From: Pseudomonadota bacterium | GTDB taxonomy: Bacteria > Pseudomonadota > Alphaproteobacteria > Sphingomonadales > SMXR01 | Direction of reading: 5' to 3' | NCBI GenBank assembly: GCA_022566215.1 | Contig: JADFJJ010000009.1 | Coordinates: 1-36,671, forward strand | DNA length: 36,671 nt | Shown: piece after piece, positions 1 to 8,381 of the stretch | How positions within the stretch are numbered: position 1 is the stretch's first letter | Layout of the letters: the number at the start of each line of letters is the position of its first letter | Translations under genes and position numbers: made by a program | Notes under the pieces: generated by a model | Databases searched by the model: none | Told to the model about the DNA's origin: nothing | Seen by the model: only the letters and a program-made list of their open reading frames with translations

Positions 1-959
1 GCCAGCGGAGTTTTGAAATTGAGCGCCGCGTTGCGCCATTCTAGGCGTTTCAAGGGGCTAAAGGAGTGGTTTTCAATTTTGCGGATATCCTCGGGGTTCA
101 GGCCTTCGCCCTCAATTTCAGCCAGCGTTGTGAAGGTGCCGCTGTTCAGATGCCGCCCGGCGCGGCCGGCTATTTGCGCCAGCTCATGGGGAAAAAGCTT
201 GCGACGCCGGGTTCCGTCGAATTTCTCCACCTCGGCGAACACCACGTGGTCGATGTCCATATTCAGCCCCATGCCGATGGCGTCGGTGGCGACGATATAA
301 TCGACCGTCCGGTCCTGGTAGAGCTCAACTTGCGCGTTGCGGGTCTTAGGGCTCAGCGCCCCCATCACCACCGCCGCCCCGCCGTAGTTGCGGCGCAGCA
401 ATTCGGCCGCCCGGTAGACACCTTCCATGGTAAAGGCGATCACCGCGGTGCGTTTCGGCAGCCGGGCGATCTTTTTAGGGCTGACATAGGATAATTCCGA
501 GAACCGCGGACGGTTGATAACCCGGGCGTCTGGAAGCAGGCTTCGGATTAATGGCAGGATGGTGGCGGCGCCCAGCAGCATGGTCTCCTCCAGGCCCCTC
601 GCGTGCAGCAACCGGTTGGTGAAGATATGGCCGCGCTCATGATCGCCGGCCAGCTGCACTTCATCCACGGCCAGGAACGAGACCGGGGTGGTGAGCGGCA
701 TCGCCTCGGTTGTGCAAATGAAATAGGCGGCGTTATCCGGAACGATCCGTTCCTCGCCGGTGATCAGCGCCGCCCTCGATTTGCCCTTGATGGCCACCAC
801 TTTGTCGTACACTTCGCGCGCCAGCAGCCTGAGCGGCAGCCCGATCATGCCGGAGGCATGCCCGAGCATGCGCTCGACCGCCAAATGGGTCTTGCCGGTG
901 TTGGTCGGGCCAAGAACGGCGGTAAGATTGTGGTTTGGGGGCGTTTTGGTAGCAGGCAT
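1..959 (-). CDS. SUV3-like superfamily II helicase, 3' end beyond window (partial)
   Basis: Not in ORF track because it runs off the left edge. My minus-strand reading from ATG at 959: MPATKTPPNHNLTAVLGPTNTGKTHLAVERMLGHASGMIGLPLRLLAREVYDKV...; Walker A GPTNTGKT; ends ...SPLKRLEWRNAALNFKTPL with no stop before the edge. Confidence 0.88.
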   Translation of the reverse strand, partial: MPATKTPPNHNLTAVLGPTNTGKTHLAVERMLGHASGMIGLPLRLLAREVYDKVVAIKGKSRAALITGEERIVPDNAAYFICTTEAMPLTTPVSFLAVDEVQLAGDHERGHIFTNRLLHARGLEETMLLGAATILPLIRSLLPDARVINRPRFSELSYVSPKKIARLPKRTAVIAFTMEGVYRAAELLRRNYGGAAVVMGALSPKTRNAQVELYQDRTVDYIVATDAIGMGLNMDIDHVVFAEVEKFDGTRRRKLFPHELAQIAGRAGRHLNSGTFTTLAEIEGEGLNPEDIRKIENHSFSPLKRLEWRNAALNFKTPL

Positions 960-1101
960 GATGAGGCACTATTTAAGAGAGTGATCTAGCCTTCGCAAGT
1001 GAAACTTATCATATCTCTTAAAGCCTTGACGGGAAAACGCCTCTGAGCTATATCGGCGCAGCAATTGGCGGTGAGCCAACTTTTTAGAGGATTTAAAGAA
1101 A

Positions 1102-1386
1102 ATGTCACGGACCTGCGAACTGACCGGCAAATCGGTGATGACCGGCAACAACGTCAGCCACGCCAAAAACCGGAACAAGCGGGTGTTCAGGCCCAACCTG
1201 GTCAACACCACGCTGATGAGCGAAGTGCTGGACAGGTCTTTTTCGTTCCGGGTCGCCACCTCGGCGATCAGAACGGTTGAGCACAACGGCGGGCTGGATA
1301 ATTACCTGCTGAAAGCCAAGGACGAGGTTCTCTCGGCCAAGGCCCGCAAGGTCAAGAAAGAGATTAAAAGCAAAAACGCCGCTTAA
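1102..1386 (+). CDS. rpmB: 50S ribosomal protein L28
   Basis: [70 protein letters not shown]: typical L28. Confidence 0.97.
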   Translation: MSRTCELTGKSVMTGNNVSHAKNRNKRVFRPNLVNTTLMSEVLDRSFSFRVATSAIRTVEHNGGLDNYLLKAKDEVLSAKARKVKKEIKSKNAA

Positions 1387-1408
1387 AGACTGGGCTCAGG
1401 CCCTAATT

Positions 1409-3232
1409 TCAAGCGCGCATCCGGGCCCCTCTACGGGGCCCTTCGTTGTTAAACAGGGCGACCAGCTGGTCGATCATCGCGCCCGAGAGGTCTTCCGGCT
1501 CCGATATCGTCACCGCCCGGCTGTAATACTGGGCGACGTCGTGGCCGATGCCGATCGCGATCAGCTGGACTTCAGAAGCCTTCTCGATCCAGGCGGTCAC
1601 AGCTTGCAGGTGCCGATCCAGGTAATGACCGGCGTTGGCGGAAAGCGTTGAATCATCCACCGGGGCGCCGTCCGAGATGACCATCAGAATGCGCCGCTCC
1701 TCCGGCCGCGCCAGCAGCCTTCCGTGCGCCCACAGCAGCGCTTCGCCGTCGATGTTTTCCTTCAGGATGCCCTCGCGCATCATCAAACCCAGATTTTTAC
1801 GCGCCCGCCGCCACGGCGCCTCGGCGGTCTTGTAAATGATGTGGCGCAGCTCATTCAGGCGCCCGGGGTTTTTCGGTTTGCCGTTGGAGAGCCATTTTTC
1901 GCGCACCCGTCCGCCTTTCCATTCCTTGGTGGTAAAGCCGAGAATTTCAACCTTGATGCCGCAGCGCTCCAGCGTCCGGGCCAGAATATCGGCGGAGATT
2001 GCCGCGGTTGAGATCGGCTTGCCGCGCATCGAGCCGGAATTGTCGATCAGAAGCGTGACCACGGTATCGCGAAAGGCGATTTCCTGCTCCATCTTGAAGG
2101 TCAGCGGCGTGGTCGGGTTGACCACCACCCGGGCCAGCTTGCCGGCATCGAGAATCCCCTCCTCCAGGTCAAATTTCCAGGCGCGGTTCTGGCGCGCCAG
2201 CAGAAAGCGCTGGAGGCGGTTGGCCAGCTTGGCGATGGTCTTTTGCAGGTGCTGCATCTGCCGGTCCAATTGGGCGCGGAGCCGCGCCAGCTCTTCCCTG
2301 TCGGCCAGGTCGGTGGGGTGAATAACTTCATCGTAATCGCTGGTATAGACCTTGTAAGTGGGGCTGACGCGCGGGTCCAGAAGCCCGCTATTGGGTCTCA
2401 GGCGGGCATCGTCCCCGGCTTCCATTTCGCCCTCCGGAGGTTCATCCGCCTCCGCGCTTTCCAGCAGAGTCTGCAAGTCGGCCGCCTCGGCGCTTAAGCT
2501 GTCTTCCCCTTCCTCGCCCTGCTCGGGCGCTTCTGTCTGATCGGTTTGATCCTGGTCCTGATCTCCCGGGGTTTGGTCCTGATCGCCGTCCTGGTTCTGG
2601 TCCCGTGAGCCTTCCTGATAAAGGTCGAGTTGCTTGAGGATGCTGAACACCCGCCCGGCATAGGCTTCCTGATCTTCCAGGGCGGCTTCCAGCTGGTCCA
2701 GTTCTTTTCCGGCCTTATCCTCTATCCATTTGCGCACTAGCCCTAAGGAATACCGGCATTCACCGGGGATTTGCTCGCCCAGAAGCCGCTCGCGCGCCAA
2801 CAGGCTGAGCGCCCTCGGCACCGGCATTTTGTCATTACCGGAAAGCTGGTAAAGGCGCTCATCGATCACCTGCTGGCGGTTGCTGATGGCAAGATTTTCC
2901 GCCACCCCTTTCATCATCCTGGACCCCAAGCATTCCACCCTGACCGTCTCCAGCGCATCAAGGACGTCTTCCGCCGGCCCCGGGGCGAGCGAAAATTGCC
3001 GGTGCAGGGCCGGGTCATGATAGCGCCGCTTCAAGGCAATGGAATCGGCCTCACCCCTTTTGCACAGGGCTTGCCGGCGGCTGAGCGGCGGCTCGAGGGT
3101 AGCGGGCTGCGGTGGGTTTTCCCCCTCAATCGGGGTTTCCAGTTCCAGCGCCGGGTCCTGGGCGATGGCGCGGGCGGTGGCTATCAGGGCCCGTTTGAAC
3201 TCGGCGTCGCGTCTGGCAATGAGATCGCTCAC
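1409..3232 (-). CDS. cobT: Aerobic cobaltochelatase subunit CobT (VWA domain)
   Basis: 607 aa; C-terminal VWA with [16 protein letters not shown]; acidic D/Q/E-rich middle region; 4-nt overlap with cobS. Confidence 0.93.
   Translation of the reverse strand: MSDLIARRDAEFKRALIATARAIAQDPALELETPIEGENPPQPATLEPPLSRRQALCKRGEADSIALKRRYHDPALHRQFSLAPGPAEDVLDALETVRVECLGSRMMKGVAENLAISNRQQVIDERLYQLSGNDKMPVPRALSLLARERLLGEQIPGECRYSLGLVRKWIEDKAGKELDQLEAALEDQEAYAGRVFSILKQLDLYQEGSRDQNQDGDQDQTPGDQDQDQTDQTEAPEQGEEGEDSLSAEAADLQTLLESAEADEPPEGEMEAGDDARLRPNSGLLDPRVSPTYKVYTSDYDEVIHPTDLADREELARLRAQLDRQMQHLQKTIAKLANRLQRFLLARQNRAWKFDLEEGILDAGKLARVVVNPTTPLTFKMEQEIAFRDTVVTLLIDNSGSMRGKPISTAAISADILARTLERCGIKVEILGFTTKEWKGGRVREKWLSNGKPKNPGRLNELRHIIYKTAEAPWRRARKNLGLMMREGILKENIDGEALLWAHGRLLARPEERRILMVISDGAPVDDSTLSANAGHYLDRHLQAVTAWIEKASEVQLIAIGIGHDVAQYYSRAVTISEPEDLSGAMIDQLVALFNNEGPRRGARMRA
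1423..1441. terminator. GC-rich hairpin between rpmB and cobT (inside the cobT 3' end)
   Basis: GGGCCCC-tctac-GGGGCCC, 7-bp perfect stem, 5-nt loop; no strong T tract. Confidence 0.4.
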
Positions 3233-4248
3233 GATCCATCTTGGGGTTGCTCATCGGGCAGCGCCGCCTCGGGCAATTCCTCGCCCAGACAGCGCTGGTA
3301 GTATTCGGCGATGATGGCGCGTTCGGTTTCATCACAGCGGCCCAGGAAGCTGACCCTGAAAGCATAGGCTACGTCGCCGAAAATGGTATAATTCTGGGCC
3401 CAGCTGATGACCGTGCGGGGCGACATAACGGTTGAGATTTCACCGGCCATGAACCCGTCCCGGGTCAGGTCCGCGACCCGCACCATATTGGAGACCAGCT
3501 CCCTGCCTTGCTTGGTTTTATAGACGGGTTCCTTCGACAGCACGATCTTCACCTCGGTATCATGCTCCAGGTAATTGAGCGTGGAGATGATGTTCCAGCG
3601 GTCCAGCTGGCCCTGGTTGATCTGCTGGGTGCCGTGATAAAGCCCGGTGGTATCGCCAAGGCCGATAGTATTGGCGGTGGCGAACAGGCGAAAGGCCGGG
3701 TGGGGGTGGATCACGCGGTTCTGGTCCAGCAGGGTCATTTTGCCCTCGGCCTCGAGAATCCGCTGGATCACGAACATGACGTCCGGGCGGCCGACGTCGT
3801 ATTCGTCAAACACCAGCGCGCACGGGTGCTGCAGCGCCCACGGCAGGATCCCTTCCTTGAAGGTTGTCACCTGCTGGCCGTCTTTCAGGATAATCGCATC
3901 CTTGCCGATCAGGTCGATACGGCTGATGTGGCTATCGAGGTTGATGCGGATGCATGGCCAGTTAAGTCTGGTCGCCACCTGTTCGATATGGGTCGACTTG
4001 CCGGTGCCGTGATAGCCCTGGATCAAGACCCGCCGGTTATAGGTAAACCCGGCCAGGATCGCCCTGGTGGTGTCGGGATCGAAGACATAAGCCTCATCAA
4101 TTTCGGGAACGTGTTCGGTGATCTTGGAGAACGCCGGGACTTCAAAATCACAGTCAATGCCGAACACTTCGCGGGCCATGACCTTCAAATCGGGCAGGTT
4201 CAAATCCGCGATCGGCTTAATAACTTCGATTTTCACTTTTTTATCCAT
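3229..4248 (-). CDS. cobS: Aerobic cobaltochelatase subunit CobS (AAA+ ATPase)
   Basis: Walker [10 protein letters not shown], Walker [12 protein letters not shown] opens at 4284; the internal ATG at 4248 ([20 protein letters not shown]) is the likelier start. Confidence 0.93.
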   Translation of the reverse strand: MDKKVKIEVIKPIADLNLPDLKVMAREVFGIDCDFEVPAFSKITEHVPEIDEAYVFDPDTTRAILAGFTYNRRVLIQGYHGTGKSTHIEQVATRLNWPCIRINLDSHISRIDLIGKDAIILKDGQQVTTFKEGILPWALQHPCALVFDEYDVGRPDVMFVIQRILEAEGKMTLLDQNRVIHPHPAFRLFATANTIGLGDTTGLYHGTQQINQGQLDRWNIISTLNYLEHDTEVKIVLSKEPVYKTKQGRELVSNMVRVADLTRDGFMAGEISTVMSPRTVISWAQNYTIFGDVAYAFRVSFLGRCDETERAIIAEYYQRCLGEELPEAALPDEQPQDGS

Positions 4249-4326
4249 TTTCAAACCGATTCCTCTTACTATATAGGGAAACACCTAGTTTGAACAACCA
4301 AACAGGTAACCTTGAGCCAATTTACT

Positions 4327-4593
4327 ATGCGCGTCGCAGATATCATAACCGCGAAACTTCGGGAAGCTTTTTCTCCCGATCAGCTTGAGGTTATCGATGT
4401 CAGCGAGCAGCACCGCGGCCACGGCGGCTGGCGCGAGGGCGGCGAGACCCATTTTCATGTGGTGATGCGGACCAAAGCCTTTAACGGTAAATCCCGCCTC
4501 GCGGCCCAGCGCGCGGTCAACAAAATCCTGGCCGAAGAACTCGCCGGCCCGGTCCACGCCCTGACCATGGATGTCAGGGGGATGGACGATTAA
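4327..4593 (+). CDS. bolA: BolA family protein
   Basis: MRVADIITAKLREAFSPDQLEVIDVSEQHRGHGGWREGGETHFHVVMRTKAFNGKSRLAAQRAVNKIL: BolA fold signature. ORF listed from TTG 4312; ATG 4327 likely. Confidence 0.9.
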   Translation: MRVADIITAKLREAFSPDQLEVIDVSEQHRGHGGWREGGETHFHVVMRTKAFNGKSRLAAQRAVNKILAEELAGPVHALTMDVRGMDD

Positions 4594-4597
4594 AATT

Positions 4598-4999
4598 TTA
4601 GGGTTTGTTCGGCTGATACCGGAACCTGACCTCGTAATCCAGACACTGGGCGCCGCCAACTTGCTTGCTGTTGACACAAACCCCGCCAACCGTCGCATCA
4701 CAGCTGTAAACTTGACCAGCGGCCTGCCAGGGTTGACCACCCAGGGTGCGGCATTGAATACCTAACGGGCCGGGATCAATTATGCCAGCCGCCACGAAAT
4801 CCTTCACGGTTTCATAATCTCCTTTCCCTGAGGGGTTGTCACGGTCCAGCCAATCTGTCCAAGGCTCTGTGGCATTGGCCCCTTGGCCCTGGGCTCCTTT
4901 CTCTTTTTTCTTGCCCTCCTCCTGGGCGATTGATATGGAAGACAGACCCATCACTGTGGCAAGACCTATTGCCAACGAAATTTTTGTTAACTTGTTCAT
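4598..4999 (-). CDS. Small secreted protein with a WxxW (Mucin2_WxxW-like) domain
   Basis: Signal peptide MNKLTKISLAIGLATVMGLSSISIAQ, then WTDWLDRDNPSGKGDYETVKDF...IQCRTL...GQVYSCDATVGGVCVNSKQVGGAQCLDYEVRFRYQ. WxxW start, four cysteines and C-LDYEVRF ending match my recollection of the mucin/CILP WxxW domain. ORF track starts at 5035; ATG 4999 fits the signal peptide. Confidence 0.78.
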   Translation of the reverse strand: MNKLTKISLAIGLATVMGLSSISIAQEEGKKKEKGAQGQGANATEPWTDWLDRDNPSGKGDYETVKDFVAAGIIDPGPLGIQCRTLGGQPWQAAGQVYSCDATVGGVCVNSKQVGGAQCLDYEVRFRYQPNKP

Positions 5000-5033
5000 A
5001 AATGCTCTCCCGATTTTATGACGTTGGGAACGC

Positions 5034-5063
5034 ATTATACAATAAAAACTGTCGGTTGATCAA
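5034..5063 (-). promoter_or_regulatory. Sigma70-like promoter for the WxxW-domain gene
   Basis: Minus strand TTGATC-N18-TATAAT, about 35 nt upstream of ATG 4999. Confidence 0.6.
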
Positions 5064-5179
5064 ATTAGGAGAAGATAACGCTTATTTGGTGACGGGTTTT
5101 CCGGCCCGCGTCATCTTGACCTTCATTCCCGCCTTTGAGCTGACGACCCAAGGATTTGGAAAATTGGGTCCAAGTAAAA

Positions 5180-6463
5180 TTAATTCTTCTTCGATTTCTT
5201 CTTAACTTTCGTGATCTTGATTTTGGTGATCTGGTTCTTGCGCCGCTGGCTGACCTCAAATTCCAGGCCCTTGAGGGTAAATTTCTGCCCAACGTAGGGG
5301 ATAATCTCGGCCACATGAATAACCAGGCCGGCAATCGTCGCCGCCTCTTCATCGGGCAGGTCCCAACCGTATTTCCGGTTCAGGTCGCGGATCGACATCT
5401 CCCCGCTGACCAGAACCCCGCCGCCTTTCAGGCGTTTGCTGGCGGCGCCTATTTGGTCGTGCTCGTCGCGGATATCGCCAACAATCTCCTCCAGGATGTC
5501 CTCGAGGGTAATCAGGCCCATCAGCACCCCGTATTCATCCACCACCAGCGCAAAATGGACCCGCCGCTTTAAAAAAGCGTCCAGCTGCTCGCGCAAGGTA
5601 GTGGTTTCCGGGACGAACCAGGGTTTGGTCATAATCTTGTTTATGTTCAGCGCAGCGGTTTCCCGCTCCCCTTTCCGGATTGCTATCAAGATATCCTTGG
5701 TATGCAAAACCCCGGCAATGTTTTCCCGGTGGCCCTGATAAAGCGGGTAGCGGGAATAGGCCCCCGCCACCGCCTGGTCGATAATCGCCTCCGGCGTATC
5801 TTCAAAGTTCAGCATGACCATGTTTTTGCGGTGGATCATGATCTCTTCGACCAAAATCTCATCGAGATCGAGGATGCTTTCCAGCATATCCTTGTGGGCT
5901 TTAAATATCCGCCCCTCTTCGAGCTGGACATCAAAGGTGCCGCGCAGCTCCTCATGGCCGGAGAGCACGTACTCTACATTCGAGGTGTCGATGCCGAACG
6001 CTTTCAGGGTGACGCGCACGATGTTTTGCACCACCACCACGATGGGGCTGAAAATCCGGATAAAGAAATTGATCAGCGGGGCCACCGAAAGGGCCATTTT
6101 ATCCGGGTTCGAAATGGCGTAGGTTTTGGGCAGCACCTCGGCGAACACCAGCACCAGGGTGGTCATAACCACGGTGGCGATAGCGACCCCCTGATCGCCG
6201 AAGATCGAGATCAAAAGCCCGGTGGCCAGCGCCGAGGCCAGAATGTTGACGAGATTGTTGCCCAAAAGGATCCCGCCGATCAGCCTTTCCTTGTCCTCCA
6301 GCAGTTTTTCCACCAGCCGCGCGCTTTTTTTGCCGCTGCTAGCCATGCGCTTGATCCGGGCCTTGGAAGAGGCCGTCAGCGCCGTCTCCGAGCCCGAGAA
6401 AAAGGCGGAAATGACCAGCAGCACGAAAATTGCGATCAGGGAAATGATTTGAAATGTGGTCAT
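5180..6463 (-). CDS. CorC/HlyC-type transporter (DUF21/CNNM + CBS pair + CorC_HlyC domain)
   Basis: N-terminal DUF21: FFSGSETALTASSKARIKRM; CBS region ... VDEYGVLMGLITLEDILEEIVGDI; 427 aa. Confidence 0.93.
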   Translation of the reverse strand: MTTFQIISLIAIFVLLVISAFFSGSETALTASSKARIKRMASSGKKSARLVEKLLEDKERLIGGILLGNNLVNILASALATGLLISIFGDQGVAIATVVMTTLVLVFAEVLPKTYAISNPDKMALSVAPLINFFIRIFSPIVVVVQNIVRVTLKAFGIDTSNVEYVLSGHEELRGTFDVQLEEGRIFKAHKDMLESILDLDEILVEEIMIHRKNMVMLNFEDTPEAIIDQAVAGAYSRYPLYQGHRENIAGVLHTKDILIAIRKGERETAALNINKIMTKPWFVPETTTLREQLDAFLKRRVHFALVVDEYGVLMGLITLEDILEEIVGDIRDEHDQIGAASKRLKGGGVLVSGEMSIRDLNRKYGWDLPDEEAATIAGLVIHVAEIIPYVGQKFTLKGLEFEVSQRRKNQITKIKITKVKKKSKKN

Positions 6464-6471
6464 CGATCCAT

Positions 6472-7575
6472 CTAAATGTTCAGCGCCTGGAAAAACTGTT
6501 CAAGGATTTCAGGGTCGGTTATTTCTTTTGTATATATATCACCAAATCCTCTGGGGACAATCAGCCGGATCAAACCGCCCCGTATTTTCTTGTCGTGGCG
6601 CATAAAGGCCAGCAGGTCTTGCCCTTTAGCTTTTATGCTGGCCCCTTCTAAAGTGATTGGCAGTCCGGCCTTTTCAAGCAAGGCGCGGAGCCGCCCGAAA
6701 TCCCTGATGACATCATGGCCGTCAAAGCTGGCAAATTCAAAAGCCATACACAACCCGGCCGCCACCGCCTCACCGTGCAATAATGTCTCATCATAAGCAG
6801 CTGCCGCTTCAAACGCATGGCCAAAGGTATGACCTAGGTTCAACAGCAGGCGCCGGTCCCTTTCAAACTCATCGCACTCGACAATCCCGGCTTTGACCTT
6901 GATGCTGCGGGTGATGGTTTCAACCAGGGTTTTTTCATCCCCGGCAAAAAAAGCATCCGTGGATTTTTCCAGGTAAGAGAAATGCTCATCGCCGGCCAGG
7001 ACGGCGTGCTTGATAACCTCGGCATAACCGGCGCTGAGTTCCCTCCGGGGCAAGGTGGCCAGCGTTGAGATATCGGCCAGCACCAGCATTGGGGCATAGA
7101 TGGCGCCAACCAGGTTTTTACCCTCGGGCGTGTTAATGGCGGTCTTGCCGCCGATCGAGCTGTCAGCTTGCGCGAGCAGCGTGGTCGGGGCCATCACCAG
7201 CCTCAGGCCACGCCGGGTCAGGCTGGCCGCCAGCCCGGCCAGGTCACCCACCATCCCGCCGCCGAGAGCAATCACAACATCTTCCTTGTCTAGGCGATTT
7301 TTTAAAAGCTCCCGGCAGACCTCCTCAAGCCGGGCAAAGGATTTGGATTTCTCCCCGGGCGGGACGATTATGGCATGCACCTCAAACCCGGCATTGGTCA
7401 GCGAGGCGCTGAGCCGTTCCAGGTAAAGCGCGGCGACAGTTTGATCACTGATGACAGCCGCTTTGAGCGGGATGGTCCGCCCGGCCAGGATGGCTCCGGC
7501 CTGGTCCAGCAGTCCCGGGCCCAGGAGCGCCGGATATCCGCCGGTTCTTGATTTGATATGAAATTCAGCCGTCAT
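6472..7575 (-). CDS. aroB: 3-dehydroquinate synthase
   Basis: GGGMVGDLAGLAASLTRRG, PTTLLAQADSSIGGKTAINTPEGKNLVGAIYAP, LNLGHTFGHAFE. Confidence 0.97.
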   Translation of the reverse strand: MTAEFHIKSRTGGYPALLGPGLLDQAGAILAGRTIPLKAAVISDQTVAALYLERLSASLTNAGFEVHAIIVPPGEKSKSFARLEEVCRELLKNRLDKEDVVIALGGGMVGDLAGLAASLTRRGLRLVMAPTTLLAQADSSIGGKTAINTPEGKNLVGAIYAPMLVLADISTLATLPRRELSAGYAEVIKHAVLAGDEHFSYLEKSTDAFFAGDEKTLVETITRSIKVKAGIVECDEFERDRRLLLNLGHTFGHAFEAAAAYDETLLHGEAVAAGLCMAFEFASFDGHDVIRDFGRLRALLEKAGLPITLEGASIKAKGQDLLAFMRHDKKIRGGLIRLIVPRGFGDIYTKEITDPEILEQFFQALNI

Positions 7576-8102
7576 CCTTTATCCCGTTTTATTCCGGTAA
7601 CCTTGATAATGTCCTCAATGATTGTCTCCACCGGGGCGCCATCGCTGGCAACTTGAAAATCAGCTTGGGCATAGCCGGGCATGCGCACCCGGTAGAGCGC
7701 CATAAATTTTTCCCGTGCCCCGGCGTCTTTAAGCAGCGGCCTGATCCCACCCTTTTGCGTCCTTTGAAAAAAAACATCTCCCGCTCCGGAAAGCCAGATT
7801 GAAAGCGCTTTTTGTTTTACAAAAACCCTGGTCTGCTGATCCTGAAACGCCCCGCCGCCAGCGGCAATCACGGAAGGACCGGCGCCCAGCAGAGTTCTCA
7901 AAACCTCTCCCTCCCGCCTTCGGAAAGCGGCTTCACCTTCGCTTTTAAACATTTCGGCTATGGTTTTTCCGGCGATTTTTTCGATTTCCCGGTCGCTGTC
8001 GAAAAATCCGCGCTTCAGGACAGCCGCCAGGCCCCGGCCGATAGTGGTCTTGCCGCATCCCATCATGCCAACCAGAATTATGGGTTTATCGCTGAGGGTC
8101 AT
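7572..8102 (-). CDS. aroK: Shikimate kinase
   Basis: P-loop GMMGCGKTTIGRGLA, FFDSDREIE, FRRREGEVL; 4-nt overlap with aroB. Confidence 0.94.
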   Translation of the reverse strand: MTLSDKPIILVGMMGCGKTTIGRGLAAVLKRGFFDSDREIEKIAGKTIAEMFKSEGEAAFRRREGEVLRTLLGAGPSVIAAGGGAFQDQQTRVFVKQKALSIWLSGAGDVFFQRTQKGGIRPLLKDAGAREKFMALYRVRMPGYAQADFQVASDGAPVETIIEDIIKVTGIKRDKG

Positions 8103-8249
8103 GATGCTTTCATAAAGGTATGGTTCGTGCTTTAAGCTGGTTAAACGAGTTATTTCGGGTTAACACTTCAAACTTCCGCCACATTGTCATAAAAAACTGT
8201 AAACAATGAATCGGAACAAGCGACCAGAGGACATTATAGGGCCCAAAAC

Positions 8250-8381
8250 ATGAAAAAATACATTATTATTGGAATTGCCGCAGTGTTTGGGATCGGGTTT
8301 TTGGCGCTTTTGACAATCGATATCCCGGCCCCGAGCGAGGATGTGGAAAGAGTAATCCCGGATGAAGAATTTCCACAGTAA
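8250..8381 (+). CDS. Small single-TM protein, 43 aa (below ORF-track cutoff)
   Basis: My translation: MKKYIIIGIAAVFGIGFLALLTIDIPAPSEDVERVIPDEEFPQ*. Overlaps the start of the downstream gene (ATG 8362) by 20 nt, consistent with translational coupling. Confidence 0.65.
   Translation: MKKYIIIGIAAVFGIGFLALLTIDIPAPSEDVERVIPDEEFPQ

Noticed and set aside
733-969. 78-aa minus ORF MPHHACYQNAPKPQ...
   Set aside because: Alternative frame of the helicase gene; the real frame begins at ATG 959 and runs off the window.
3508-4293. 261-aa plus-strand ORF
   Set aside because: Antisense to cobS; no recognisable motif.
5702-6475. 257-aa plus-strand ORF
   Set aside because: Antisense to the CorC/HlyC gene; composition typical of a shadow ORF.
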